From NCBI GenBank assembly GCA_903930345.1, contig CAIYYI010000559.1, positions 1 through 39,207 of the forward strand: a DNA stretch of 39,207 bases. The letters are read 5' to 3'. Each line of letters opens with the position of its first letter. Position 1 is the stretch's first letter. The stretch comes from an uncultured Verrucomicrobiota bacterium (GTDB lineage: Bacteria > Verrucomicrobiota > Verrucomicrobiia > Limisphaerales > CAIYYI01). A program made the position numbers and the translations under genes. The notes beneath the pieces are model-generated. The model worked only from the letters and a program-made list of their open reading frames with translations. It was not told the origin of the DNA and made no database searches. Shown here in pieces: positions 20,209 to 29,936 of this stretch.

Positions 20209-21513
20209 ATGAAAACGTTGAATCGACGCAGTTTTTTGGCGCGAACCCTCGCTGCGGGAGGCGCCTTGTCATTGCCGTGGTTTGTTCCAGCCCGCGCGCT
20301 AGGACGCGATGGCGCTGTGGCACCCAGCGAGCGAATTGTGCTGGGCGGCATCGGATTGGGACCGCGCGGACAATATGACCTGAGCGTGATGCTTCCTGAG
20401 AAAGACGTTCAATTCGTGGCGGTCTGCGATGTGGCGCGCCGACGTGCCGAACAGGTCAAACAAATGGCCGATACCCATTACGGGAACAAGGATTGCCAGG
20501 TATATCGTGATTTCTTCGAGCTGATCGCCCGGCCTGATATTGACGCGGTGTTGATTGCCACAGGAGATCATTGGCACGCGTTGGCGTCACTGCATGCGGC
20601 AAAGGCGGGCAAAGATGTCTATAGTGAGAAGCCTTGCGGGATGACCATTGGCGAAATCCAATCGCTTGCGGACGGCATTCACCGCTATGGGCGCGTGTTC
20701 CAGGCGGGGACGCAGCGGCGGAGCGTGCATAATTTCCAATACGCCGTCCACCTGGCTCACAGCGGCAGGTTGGGCCGCCTTCACACCCTGCACGCGTCGG
20801 TTTACGTGCCCACCAAAACTTATGAGTGGCTGCCCGCTGAACCTGAGCCGCCCAAGGATCAATGCGATTGGGACCGCTGGCTTGGGCCCGCTCCCTGGCG
20901 GCCCTACAACAGCCGGTATGTCAATGGCGGGTGGCGCGGACACCATGACTTTGAGGCGGGCGGCAATTTCCTCGATTGGGGCGCACACACGCTGGACTTG
21001 TGCCAATGGGCCAATAAAGCGGATCACACCGCGCCCATCGAATTCGAGGCCACGCCGACCTCGATCATCGGGAAGTATGCCAACGGGGTCAAATTGATCT
21101 GCGATTTCCTCCCCACTGCGTTCGGCAACCGCGATCCCCAATACCACACATCCACCGGCACATGCCCCGTGCGTTTCGAAGGCGACGAAGGCTGGGTCGA
21201 AACGGGCGACAATGGCCAACTGGTCTGCTCCGAGAATTTGACCAAGAGCCTGACCCGGCAGTTTGCGGGAACGGGCCTTAGCTCGGCGGGACACGGGCGC
21301 AATTTCTTTGATTGTGTCAAATCCCGCGCCCTGCCGGTGTGCAATCAGAACATCATGCGCAGCTCCCACATCGCCTGCTTTGCCGCGCAACTTGCCTGGC
21401 AATTGGGCCGCAAGATCACCTTTGATCCCGTCAAAGTGGAATTCGTGGGCGACGAAGAGGCTAACCGCATGCGCCGCCGCGCCACCCGTGAACCTTGGAG
21501 CTTCAATATTTGA
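20209..21513 (+). CDS. Gfo/Idh/MocA-family oxidoreductase with Tat signal peptide
   Basis: The N-terminus NRRSFLARTLAAGGALSLPW is a twin-arginine signal, so the enzyme folds with its cofactor before export. The Rossmann domain begins at IVLGGIGLGPRGQ. EKPCG, the family's catalytic Lys motif, lies near residue 140, and WGAHTLDLCQWA supplies the conserved His region. At 434 residues it matches the long exported Gfo/Idh/MocA group common in Verrucomicrobiota and Planctomycetota. These enzymes oxidise sugar hydroxyls with NAD(P). The next gene, 34 bp downstream, carries a DUF1080/3-keto-disaccharide hydrolase domain, so oxidation at C3 of a glycoside is a reasonable inference. Confidence 0.92.
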   Translation: MKTLNRRSFLARTLAAGGALSLPWFVPARALGRDGAVAPSERIVLGGIGLGPRGQYDLSVMLPEKDVQFVAVCDVARRRAEQVKQMADTHYGNKDCQVYRDFFELIARPDIDAVLIATGDHWHALASLHAAKAGKDVYSEKPCGMTIGEIQSLADGIHRYGRVFQAGTQRRSVHNFQYAVHLAHSGRLGRLHTLHASVYVPTKTYEWLPAEPEPPKDQCDWDRWLGPAPWRPYNSRYVNGGWRGHHDFEAGGNFLDWGAHTLDLCQWANKADHTAPIEFEATPTSIIGKYANGVKLICDFLPTAFGNRDPQYHTSTGTCPVRFEGDEGWVETGDNGQLVCSENLTKSLTRQFAGTGLSSAGHGRNFFDCVKSRALPVCNQNIMRSSHIACFAAQLAWQLGRKITFDPVKVEFVGDEEANRMRRRATREPWSFNI

Positions 21514-21547
21514 GCATCCCTGCAACCACCAATTCACGCCAGACCAA

Positions 21548-24082
21548 ATGAATATGCTCACAAGATTTTCTCTCCTGTCCGCAATGGCCGCCTGCCTGCT
21601 CACATTCAGCGCAACCGCCGCCGACAGCAATGCGGTTAAGACTCAACAACTGATTGCCGTTCTCCAGTCCAACGCGCCCTTGTTCGACAAGGCCCGCGCG
21701 TGCCAGCAACTCGGCGAATTCGGCGATCGCGACGCCGTCCCGGCCCTGGCAGCGCTGCTCACGGACGAACACCTGAACGCTTATGCGCGCAGCGGCCTGG
21801 AAGGCATTCCCGATCCGAGTGCCGCCGCAGCGCTCCGTACGGCTGCCGCCTCACTGAAAGGCCAGGCATTGGCTGGCGTCATCAACTCGCTGGGCGTGCT
21901 CCGGGATGCCCAAGCCGTTGGATTCCTTCGCAAACTGGCCGAAGATCCCGCCTCCAGCGTCGTCGCGGAATCCATGCTGGCTTTGGGACGCATTGCGACC
22001 AAAGAATCCCTCCAGTTCCTGCAACTATCCCTGGGCAAACCGTCCGAACTCATGCAAACAAATGCCGCCGCTGCTTGCCTATTGGCTGCTGAAAAGCGAA
22101 TAACCGAGGGCGACACCAGCACCGCAGCAGCGCTCTATGACGCCGTGCGCAAAGCGAATGTTCCCATGATCTATCGGGCCGGAGCAACACGCGGTGCAAT
22201 CGTGGCCCGCAAGGCCAAAGGCGTGCCGCTGCTAATTGAACAATTGAGATCCCCTGACCTCATCCTGCGCAACGCCGCCCTCATCACCATCCGCGAGGTT
22301 CCCAGCGATGCGCTGGCCAGCGCGTTAAACGCCGAATTGGACCGTTCTCCCGTGGAGCTGCAAATCATCATCATCACCGCATTGATGGATTGCCATAACG
22401 CCAAGTCGCTCCAGGCCCTGCAAGCCAAGGTCTCCAGCGAAGACGCCACAGTTCGCAAAACTGCCTTGATCGTATTGGGCAAGATCGGTGGCGCTGCCGA
22501 GGCCGGGGTGTTGATCAAAGCCGTGGCCGCTCAACGAAACGCCGAGGACACGGCCGTCGCCTTGAATAGTCTGGGCCGCATGGCAGGCGCCGCCATCGAC
22601 GCGCAGATCGTCAAGGCGCTGGGTTCCACTGCCGACGTCGGAGTGCGGGTGAGCTTAATGCGGCTGGCGGAAATTCGTGGAATGACAAATGCCAGCCGCA
22701 CGCTGCTCGGGCAAGCCGCCGATCCCGATATCAAGGTCAGCATTGCTGCGCTTCGCGCCCTAAAGGCTGTTGCTGGCCCTGCCGAACTGCCTGCCCTCAT
22801 TGCCTTCATCAAAACCTGCAAAGACGAGGCGGTCCGGGAAAATGCTGAGAACGCGGTCGTTGGCGCCAGCGGCAAAGCAGCCGATGCAGCGGTTGGCGGA
22901 GAAATGGTAATTGCTGAATTACAGCAGGCTGCCGACCCTGCCTTGAGGAATTCCTGGGTGAGAATCCTGGCCTCCCTGGGCTACGGCAAATCGTTGCCCG
23001 TTATTCTTGCCATCATGACCGATGCCAATGAATCCGTGGCAGCCAATGCCATCGAACAAATCGCCCGCTGGCCGGACCCGTCGCCCATTGACAATCTCGT
23101 TGTCGTGGCCCAAACCAGCGCCAATCCCGCGCTGCGCAAATGTGCGCTGACCTCGATCATTAAATTGGCGACTACGGCTGCCGAAGAGCGCCAGCGTCCT
23201 GCCGAGGTCATCGTCAAATGGTTCCAACGCGCAATACCATCCGCGCAAACCATCGAAGACCGGCGACTCATCATCTCGGGCCTGGGGCGTTTGAAACACA
23301 TCGAAAGCTTCCGATTGCTCGCACCCTATCTGGCGGATGTCGGCTTGCAGAATGAGGCTGCGGTGGCCATCATCCAAATAGCGCCCGCCCTGAAGCAGGA
23401 GGATCCCATAGCCCTTAAGGAAGCCTTGGATAAAATCGTCGCCACCACGAAAAACGCCAGCATCCTTAGCCAGGCCGCCAGGATTTCCGCCACCTTGCCC
23501 AATCAGGGTAAACGGACTTTGCTCTTTGACGGCCAGTCGCTGGCGGGCTGGGAAGGCAGCACCAATGTTTGGCGCGTGCGCGACGGCGTCATTATTGGCG
23601 GCACCCTGAATGGCAACCCGCAAAACGAGTTCCTCGCAGCGGCTCGGAATTTCACGAATTTCATTCTTCGGCTCGAATACAAATTGATTGGCACTGAAGG
23701 CTTTATCAACAGCGGCGTGCAATTCCGCAGCGTGCGCACCAAACAGCCGACCAATGAAATGAGCGGCTTTCAGGCAGACATTGGCGCTGGATACTCCGGC
23801 TTCCTCTACGACGAATCGCGGCGCAACAAGTTCCTCGCACAGCCCGCCGCAGATCTGGTCAAGAAGCTGGAAAAGCCGGGCGAATGGAATCGCTACGAAG
23901 TCCGCTGCGCCGGTCCGCGCATTCAAATCTTACTCAACGGCGAGAAAACCGTGGACTACACCGAAACCGATGCGTCCTTGCCTCTGAACGGCCTGATCGC
24001 GCTCCAGATTCACGGCGGCAACAAAGCCGAAGTTTCCTTCCGCAATATCACCATCGAAGACATAAAGGTAGGCATGGAGTGA
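21548..24082 (+). CDS. Secreted HEAT-repeat protein with C-terminal DUF1080 (3-keto-disaccharide hydrolase) domain
   Basis: I start at the ATG at 21548 (MNMLTRFSLLSAMAACLLTF), which gives a signal peptide; the frame stays open upstream only inside the oxidoreductase gene. Residues about 25-640 consist of repeated Ala/Leu helix pairs of HEAT type (for example DAVPALAALLTDEHLNAYAR). Residues about 650-840 form the DUF1080 beta-sandwich: LLFDGQSLAGWEG, NSGVQFRSV, GEWNRYEVRC and FRNITIEDIKV. Related domains hydrolyse 3-keto-glycosides made by Gfo/Idh/MocA dehydrogenases; the gene 34 bp upstream encodes such an enzyme. At 844 residues it is a two-module protein, with the HEAT part probably a scaffold. 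Confidence 0.88.
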   Translation: MNMLTRFSLLSAMAACLLTFSATAADSNAVKTQQLIAVLQSNAPLFDKARACQQLGEFGDRDAVPALAALLTDEHLNAYARSGLEGIPDPSAAAALRTAAASLKGQALAGVINSLGVLRDAQAVGFLRKLAEDPASSVVAESMLALGRIATKESLQFLQLSLGKPSELMQTNAAAACLLAAEKRITEGDTSTAAALYDAVRKANVPMIYRAGATRGAIVARKAKGVPLLIEQLRSPDLILRNAALITIREVPSDALASALNAELDRSPVELQIIIITALMDCHNAKSLQALQAKVSSEDATVRKTALIVLGKIGGAAEAGVLIKAVAAQRNAEDTAVALNSLGRMAGAAIDAQIVKALGSTADVGVRVSLMRLAEIRGMTNASRTLLGQAADPDIKVSIAALRALKAVAGPAELPALIAFIKTCKDEAVRENAENAVVGASGKAADAAVGGEMVIAELQQAADPALRNSWVRILASLGYGKSLPVILAIMTDANESVAANAIEQIARWPDPSPIDNLVVVAQTSANPALRKCALTSIIKLATTAAEERQRPAEVIVKWFQRAIPSAQTIEDRRLIISGLGRLKHIESFRLLAPYLADVGLQNEAAVAIIQIAPALKQEDPIALKEALDKIVATTKNASILSQAARISATLPNQGKRTLLFDGQSLAGWEGSTNVWRVRDGVIIGGTLNGNPQNEFLAAARNFTNFILRLEYKLIGTEGFINSGVQFRSVRTKQPTNEMSGFQADIGAGYSGFLYDESRRNKFLAQPAADLVKKLEKPGEWNRYEVRCAGPRIQILLNGEKTVDYTETDASLPLNGLIALQIHGGNKAEVSFRNITIEDIKVGME

Positions 24083-24133
24083 AAGATGGATGATTGATTC
24101 CAGTCAACCGATGCGGATAGAGTCAGACGAAAC

Positions 24134-24778
24134 ATGAAAGCCCTTGCATTACCATTTTCAATGTGTGCGGTGGCGTTTGCAGTGGCACTGGCAGGCAACC
24201 CCCAGACGGTGGTGGTGTTCGGGGACTCCCTCACGGAGGGAGGCGCGCTGCCGAAAGCCGAGCGGACGAATGCCTGGGTTTACGTCGTCGAACGTGAATC
24301 CAAGGGTCGCCTAAGGCTGCTCAACGAGGGCAAAGGCGGAAGGCCCACGGCGTCGGTCAAAGAATTTGAAGCCATGCTAGTGCGACGCCCTGCGGCCGAT
24401 GTCCTGGTCCTGGCGCTGGGCACCAATGACTCGCGCGACACCTCCGACGAGTGCGTGCCCAAGGCCGTCGCCAACCTGCGGACCATGGTCGCGAAAGCCC
24501 GGGCAGCCTGGGGCGACCGGCTGCGCGTGCTGATTGTCGGTCCGCCCAATCTCAACAAAGGGGTGCTGGGTCCCACGAAGCCGATCGCCAACGAGCGGGA
24601 GGCCAAACTGCGCGAGCAGGGCGAGGCCTTCGCCCGGCTGGCCCATGAAATAAACTGCGATTTCATCAGCCTCTTCGAAGTGGTGCCGGAAAGCAGCCTG
24701 ACCAAAGACGGGGTGCATCCGGACACGGCCGGAAATGCGGCCATGGCACGCGCCCTCCTCCCCAAACTCGCCCCATGA
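24134..24778 (+). CDS. Secreted SGNH/GDSL-type esterase
   Basis: The 214-residue protein has a signal peptide (residues 1-21) and the four SGNH blocks. Block I is FGDSLTEGG (nucleophile Ser32), block II the Gly of GKGGRP, block III LGTNDSRD with the oxyanion Asn, and block V DGVHPDTAG with the catalytic Asp192 and His195. It resembles arylesterase/acyl-CoA thioesterase-I-like enzymes and carbohydrate acetyl esterases. In this cluster of secreted glycoside hydrolases, removal of acetyl or acyl groups from a polysaccharide is the likely job. Its stop overlaps the next gene's start (ATGA at 24775-24778), which indicates translational coupling. Confidence 0.9.
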   Translation: MKALALPFSMCAVAFAVALAGNPQTVVVFGDSLTEGGALPKAERTNAWVYVVERESKGRLRLLNEGKGGRPTASVKEFEAMLVRRPAADVLVLALGTNDSRDTSDECVPKAVANLRTMVAKARAAWGDRLRVLIVGPPNLNKGVLGPTKPIANEREAKLREQGEAFARLAHEINCDFISLFEVVPESSLTKDGVHPDTAGNAAMARALLPKLAP

Positions 24779-27144
24779 AAACTCTGTTCGTGATTCTGAG
24801 CCTCCTTGGACTTCCCGCTGCCGGGCTGACGGCCACCTCCCTGCGCGAGCCAGGCTTCACCGCCCTCTGGTGGGCGGAGGGCCCCCCGCACTATCTGACC
24901 ATGAAAGGCCCGGCGCCGGCCCCGGTGCTGTGCCTGCGCAGCGGGGAAATCGGCCTGGCAATCGACACCCGGTCCCTGCGTTTGCTACATGCAGGACGAT
25001 TTGCCCTTGAGCAGACGCAGGAGGCAGCCCTGGAGGCCGGCACATCCGCGCTCCTGGCACTGCCGGCAACGGATTTCCAGATCAGCATCCAATACACCGG
25101 GACGGTCTTCACCTGCACCGGACGTGGGCCGGAGCCGAAAGATGAGTTCCGGCAGCCGGTGCGTTTTGTGGAAACCGGTCGGTTTTTCCAAAGGGTGGTG
25201 ATCGCCGGGCTGCAGTTTTCCAGCGCGGCAGGCACCCCTCTGGCAGCAACCGGAAACCTGGAAATTGCGCTCTGGCCGGACCGGCTCTCGTTCTCATTGG
25301 AGCTAAACCATACCAATCCGCGGCCCGAAATGGAGGCCACCCTGTCGGCCGCCGGTAAACAAGTGATCGCATCCCTGGGCAAGGGCCGAAAAGCGACCCT
25401 GCCGCTCTTTGCCCGCCAACCGGAATCCGCCGGGGTGCGGATGGAGACGGATCCCGCCCTGACGACGGCGTTTGATCCCGCCCTGGGCTGCCAGATGGTA
25501 CGCCTGCCGGAGAAGCCGTGGAGCAACGCCAAAGGCACTTACTTTCCAACCGAACACCTGGACCGGCTTGACCGCTGGCCCCTGACCCTGATCAATGACA
25601 CGGACCAGGAGGCCACTGCGCGGCTGATGTTCGTGCAGGAGAAACACCTTCCGATCACCGGGTTCACCCCGATGCTGTGCGACCGGGATGGCACGCCGAG
25701 CGGGCTGCCCGTGCAAATCTCGAAAAACTGGCACCAGCGCCCGGAGCAGGGGCACCTGCCCCATGAAGGCTCATGGTTTCATGGCTGCACCGTTGTGCGG
25801 TTGCCGGCCAAGTCCCGGCGGGAGCTGCTGTTCCAGATGGCCTACGCTCGCTACGGCGGGGTGCCGGCTGCCTCCCATGCCCAGCTCTCCCTGATCGGCT
25901 GGGGCCACAACCAGTTCTGGGACGAATCCGCCATCGGCAGCTTTGGCGAAAGCATCTGCTATGAGCCGGGCCGCGTGCAGCGTCGCTGCTTCATCGACGA
26001 TATCCGGCCGCTCACGACGCTGCCCGTGGCCGGAGGCAAACCGTGGGGCTGGGCGGAAAACTGCGGCGGCGGAGATTTCCTGATGTGGCTGGATGAGCGG
26101 GGAACATATCAGAGCTTCCGCGCCACCCGGACCGACTATCGCGCCCAGGGCCCCTGCCGAACCGAGGTGAACTACCGGGAGGAAACGGCCGGCGGAGAGA
26201 TCACCGCCCAGATGGAGGCCTCCCTGACCCGCAGCGACGACTATCTGCGCGCCTTTCATCACCTGCGCTACAATGTAACGCAACCGGTGAAATGGCGTCG
26301 GCTGGCGTTTTACCAGCTCGGTGCAGATTTCTACAACGACACCCCCGCGCGTCTGGTGGCCGTGGGAGACCGCCAGGGCATGCGCGAGGAGTGGACTCCG
26401 CCGCAAACCAACGGGGCCTTCGACCGGCGCGGCGTGGCGCTCTCCGGACCACACCCCTGGGTGTCCATCCACGGCCTGGACCGGGCAAAGCTGAACAAGG
26501 GAGGGGCGGCCGCCAGCCGCGGTCTGATCATCCGCTCCTGGCAGGCCCGGCTGGGAGGCAAACCGAGCACCACGCCCTATCTTGCCACGTACTGCAGCGA
26601 GTGGGGCAAGGGTAACTTCAAGACCACCATTGAGCTGGTCCCGCCGCCGGACGTCACGACCCTGCAACCCGGGGACTACCTCAATGCCGAGGTGGAGCTG
26701 GTGGTCTTTCCGGCTGATGCCCAATCTTACTATGGCAGCAATGGGGCCTTCCGGAAGGCCTTGACCACCGGGGCCGACACCTGGCGGCCCGTTCACCGGG
26801 AGGCCGCCGGCAATGCGCTGCAAGTGAAAGCCCGGAGCGGATCCCTCCTCCAGACATTCCCGCTAATGGTGGCCGTAGATAGAGCCGAAAAGGTGCAGGC
26901 CGAGATCCAGGGAGGCGTCGGCTGGCTGCCCCTGACCTTCACCGGGCTGAGCAGCCATCGCGGCTACGAGCTGCGCGTGAACGGCGAGCCATTCAACCAG
27001 TCCCTCCACGGCAACGATTACTGGCAGACGGATTACCAACCGGCCACGAAGACCTGGAGCCAAACCTTCAACGTGCCAAGGGACGGCGGGCAACCGCTGC
27101 GCGTGGAGTTCGAACGTCGCACCAGCCAGACTAAACAGCCTTGA
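24775..27144 (+). CDS. Large secreted protein of unknown family in the carbohydrate cluster
   Basis: The 789-residue product starts with a signal peptide (MKTLFVILSLLGLPAAGLTA) and has no membrane anchor or repeats. Composition is Trp/Tyr/Arg-rich and beta-like. Conserved-looking aromatic and acidic patches include FTALWWAEGPPHYLTM, GWGHNQFWDES, GWAENCGGGDFLMW and YCSEWGKGNFKT. The C-terminal ~100 residues (VQAEIQGGVGWLPLTF ... YELRVNGEPF) look like a beta-sandwich accessory domain. I cannot assign a glycoside hydrolase or lyase family. Tight coupling to the SGNH esterase (4-bp overlap) and a 13-bp gap to the GH29 gene argue for a role in the same glycan pathway. Confidence 0.85.
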   Translation: MKTLFVILSLLGLPAAGLTATSLREPGFTALWWAEGPPHYLTMKGPAPAPVLCLRSGEIGLAIDTRSLRLLHAGRFALEQTQEAALEAGTSALLALPATDFQISIQYTGTVFTCTGRGPEPKDEFRQPVRFVETGRFFQRVVIAGLQFSSAAGTPLAATGNLEIALWPDRLSFSLELNHTNPRPEMEATLSAAGKQVIASLGKGRKATLPLFARQPESAGVRMETDPALTTAFDPALGCQMVRLPEKPWSNAKGTYFPTEHLDRLDRWPLTLINDTDQEATARLMFVQEKHLPITGFTPMLCDRDGTPSGLPVQISKNWHQRPEQGHLPHEGSWFHGCTVVRLPAKSRRELLFQMAYARYGGVPAASHAQLSLIGWGHNQFWDESAIGSFGESICYEPGRVQRRCFIDDIRPLTTLPVAGGKPWGWAENCGGGDFLMWLDERGTYQSFRATRTDYRAQGPCRTEVNYREETAGGEITAQMEASLTRSDDYLRAFHHLRYNVTQPVKWRRLAFYQLGADFYNDTPARLVAVGDRQGMREEWTPPQTNGAFDRRGVALSGPHPWVSIHGLDRAKLNKGGAAASRGLIIRSWQARLGGKPSTTPYLATYCSEWGKGNFKTTIELVPPPDVTTLQPGDYLNAEVELVVFPADAQSYYGSNGAFRKALTTGADTWRPVHREAAGNALQVKARSGSLLQTFPLMVAVDRAEKVQAEIQGGVGWLPLTFTGLSSHRGYELRVNGEPFNQSLHGNDYWQTDYQPATKTWSQTFNVPRDGGQPLRVEFERRTSQTKQP

Positions 27145-27157
27145 TTCAAGAAACCCT

Positions 27158-29038
27158 ATGAGCACACCTTCGCCACAGAACCGGGCCATCACCTGCCTAT
27201 TCGCCACCCTGGCCGCCATCGCGACCACGGTCGTGGCACAGACCACCAATGACCCGCTCGCAGACCTCAGCCAGGTGCCCCAGATCCACGAGTCCACCGC
27301 CCAGCGCGACGCCCGGATGCAATGGTTCCGCGACGCCAAGTTCGGGATGTTCATCCACTGGGGCCCCTGCACGGTGGGCGACCGTGAGATCGGCTGGGGG
27401 CGCCAGGCAAACCGGCCGTGGGACATCAACCAGCACGGCCCGCGCACCAGCGATCCGGAATATGACCAGTACTTCAAGCGGTTCGACCCGGTGAAGTATG
27501 ACGCCGATGCGTGGGTGCGAACCGCCAGGGAAGCAGGCATGAAATACATGGTCCTCATCGCCAAGCACCACGACGGCTTCTCGCAGTTTGACTCGAAGCT
27601 CACGGAGCATGACATCATGGCCACGCCCTACGGCCGGGACATCGTGAAGCAGTTCGTGGAGGCCTGCCGCAAACACGGCATGAAAACAGGGCTCTACTAC
27701 TCCACGCGCGATTGGTTCCATCCCGATTACCTCGTCGGCGACAACGCCAAATATGACCGCTGGTATCGTGGACAGATTGAGGAGCTGCTCAGCAATTACG
27801 GCCGGATCGACATGATGTGGTTCGATCACGTCGGCGGCCGCGACTGGGGCAAGTGGCGTTTCGACGAGCTTTTTGCGATGATGTACCGGCGGCAGCCGGG
27901 CCTGCTGGTCAACAACCGGGCCGCGCGATTCTGCGGCCCCAAATCACCGGAGGATCGCGGGCCGGCAACCCCGGAGATCCGCCAGATGACCGACGGCGAT
28001 TTCGATACCCCGGAGCAGCAGATCGGCGCGATGAACCTGAAGCGCGACTGGGAATCGTGCATGATCCTCTCCCCCACCCCCCAGCATGACGGCTGGTCCT
28101 ACCGCAGCAACGGCAAGACGCGCCCGCTGGAGGAGTGCATCCGCATGCTGGCCAGCATCGTGTCCGGCGGCGGCAACCTGCTGCTGAACTTCGGTCCGGA
28201 CCAGAACGGCGAATTCCGACCGGAGGAAGCCGCCATTGCGAAAGGCATGGGCAGCTGGCTCAAGCAGCACGGCCAGGCCATCTATGGCACGCGGGGAGGC
28301 CCCTTCACCAACGGGAAATGGGGCGGCAGCACCCACCGGGGGGAGACCGTCTTCCTGCACGTCTTTGATTGGCCCGGAGAGACCCTGCGGCTGGGAGCCC
28401 TGCCGCAAAAGATCCTCAAGGCGCGCACGTTTCCCGGCGGGACCGAGGTGGCCTACCGACAAACCGAACGCGGAGTGGATGTCACCGTGCCGTCGGGACA
28501 ACGCGAAAATCCCGTCACCATCGTGGAGCTGACCCTTGACCAGCCCGTGCCGCGCGGGCAGCAGGTGGGATCCGCCCGGTCGCGCTTCGAGGATGAATCC
28601 ACCTACGGCAGGCTGGTGAGCGAAAAGGCGACCTTCACCATGAGTTCACCCAGCGCCCATGACCGGGCGGAGGATCATCCCAAGCTCTTCCGTGGTGAAA
28701 AGTCCGACCGTGGCTACGCCTTTCACACCGGGGATGAACTGAATCCGTGGATTCAGATCGACCTGGGCAAGTCCATCAATGTCACCGGGCTGAACATTGA
28801 AAACCGGCCGGGCGAGCGACGGACGGCGGGGCTCATCCTGTCAGTCTCCCCGGATGGCCAGTCCTGGACCAAGGTCTGGAGCGCCCCCGACTGGAAACAG
28901 AGCTGGGAGATCCCGGTGACCACAACCCAAGCCGGAGCGGAGGTGCCCGGACGGGCCGCCCGCTACCTGAAGCTGGAAACCAAACCGGCCAAGGCCGCAC
29001 CCATGCTGCTGCAGCGGGTGGAAATTTACGGAAAATGA
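27158..29038 (+). CDS. Secreted alpha-L-fucosidase, GH29, with C-terminal F5/8C-type module
   Basis: The 626-residue enzyme has a signal peptide (to about residue 28) and the GH29 barrel. WFRDAKFGMFIHWGPC opens it; then come YMVLIAKHHDGFSQFDS (substrate-binding His pair), GLYYSTRDWFHPDY, and the nucleophile Asp in IDMMWFDHVGG. GNLLLNFGPDQNGEF marks the end of the barrel. After a small beta domain, residues about 480-626 form a discoidin/F5-8C-like module (HTGDELNPWIQIDLGKSINV ... YLKLETKPA), usually carbohydrate-binding. It removes terminal L-fucose outside the cytoplasm. It is followed by GH16 and GH95 genes on the same strand, so a fucosylated polysaccharide is the likely target. Confidence 0.93.
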   Translation: MSTPSPQNRAITCLFATLAAIATTVVAQTTNDPLADLSQVPQIHESTAQRDARMQWFRDAKFGMFIHWGPCTVGDREIGWGRQANRPWDINQHGPRTSDPEYDQYFKRFDPVKYDADAWVRTAREAGMKYMVLIAKHHDGFSQFDSKLTEHDIMATPYGRDIVKQFVEACRKHGMKTGLYYSTRDWFHPDYLVGDNAKYDRWYRGQIEELLSNYGRIDMMWFDHVGGRDWGKWRFDELFAMMYRRQPGLLVNNRAARFCGPKSPEDRGPATPEIRQMTDGDFDTPEQQIGAMNLKRDWESCMILSPTPQHDGWSYRSNGKTRPLEECIRMLASIVSGGGNLLLNFGPDQNGEFRPEEAAIAKGMGSWLKQHGQAIYGTRGGPFTNGKWGGSTHRGETVFLHVFDWPGETLRLGALPQKILKARTFPGGTEVAYRQTERGVDVTVPSGQRENPVTIVELTLDQPVPRGQQVGSARSRFEDESTYGRLVSEKATFTMSSPSAHDRAEDHPKLFRGEKSDRGYAFHTGDELNPWIQIDLGKSINVTGLNIENRPGERRTAGLILSVSPDGQSWTKVWSAPDWKQSWEIPVTTTQAGAEVPGRAARYLKLETKPAKAAPMLLQRVEIYGK

Positions 29039-29069
29039 ATATGGATCCGCGTTCAGGCACCATTTGAAT

Positions 29070-29891
29070 ATGCAACCCTCCCGACACTCAGCCCTCTGGG
29101 CCTGCCTGATGGCGGTCTCCGCCATCCTGCTGTCAACCACCACACCTGCGTCGGCAGAACCTCCGCCGGGCGCCGACTGGCAGCTGGTCTTCAGCGATGA
29201 ATTCAACGGCAAAACGGCAGACCTAGATAGGAACTGGAATTTCCAGAACGGACCAAACAGCCACATCCTGTGCAGCCGCTGGCGGGAGAATGCCGTGGTG
29301 ACCAACGGCCTCTGCCGACTGGAGAACCGGAAACAAAAACGCGGAGGCCAGGACTGGACCTCAGCCAGCCTGTCGACGAAGCGCCAGTTCAAGCACGGCT
29401 ATTTCGAATGCCGTTACCGCTACGGCGCGGCTCCGGGCTTGAACAATTCCTTCTGGATCATGACCAAGGGCGGCACCACCAACACCCCCGGCCGGTTTGA
29501 GATTGATATCAACGAGGGGCACTTCACGAACACCGTGAACATGAACATCCACAACTGGACCGGGAAGCATTGGGCCAAAAGCAAGACGTGGCATGCCAGA
29601 GGGCACGACCTCAGCCAGGAGTTCCACGTTTATGCCCTTGAGTGGAACGAGCAGGAATTGATCTGGTTCTTTGACGGCCAGGAGATTCGCCGGGAACAGA
29701 ACACCCTCTGCCACCGGGAGGCCCCGGTGCTGCTAAGCTCAGCGATCATGAAGTGGGCTGGCGATGTCACCGACAAAATCGATGGCACGGCCATGGAGGT
29801 GGATTTTGTGCGCATCTATCAGCTAAAAGGCCAGGCGGTGGACGAACCCGGCAAAAAAACGTCACCAGGCAAGTCAGTCACGGTGCCATGA
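29070..29891 (+). CDS. Secreted GH16-family endo-glycosidase
   Basis: The start is the ATG at 29070 (a TTG two codons earlier is also open). A signal peptide covers about the first 30 residues. The GH16 jelly roll begins WQLVFSDEFNG, and the catalytic signature ExDxxE is intact in FEIDINEGH. GYFECRYRYGAAPGLNNSFW and the later WNEQELIWFFDGQEI are also typical. At 273 residues it is a single-domain enzyme. GH16 members cut beta-1,3/1,4-glucans, galactans or xyloglucan; which one cannot be told here, though neighbouring fucosidases favour a fucose-decorated chain. A Lys/Ser/Pro-rich tail follows the domain. Confidence 0.9.
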   Translation: MQPSRHSALWACLMAVSAILLSTTTPASAEPPPGADWQLVFSDEFNGKTADLDRNWNFQNGPNSHILCSRWRENAVVTNGLCRLENRKQKRGGQDWTSASLSTKRQFKHGYFECRYRYGAAPGLNNSFWIMTKGGTTNTPGRFEIDINEGHFTNTVNMNIHNWTGKHWAKSKTWHARGHDLSQEFHVYALEWNEQELIWFFDGQEIRREQNTLCHREAPVLLSSAIMKWAGDVTDKIDGTAMEVDFVRIYQLKGQAVDEPGKKTSPGKSVTVP

Positions 29892-29936
29892 ACATCCTCA
29901 GTTGCCGCCAGAAGGTCTGAAAACCAACCATCACAA

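Noticed and set aside
21263-21547. N-terminal extension of the HEAT-DUF1080 gene into the oxidoreductase gene
   Set aside because: The extension is out of phase with the well-supported oxidoreductase, is Arg/Pro-rich, and would bury the obvious signal peptide starting at 21548.
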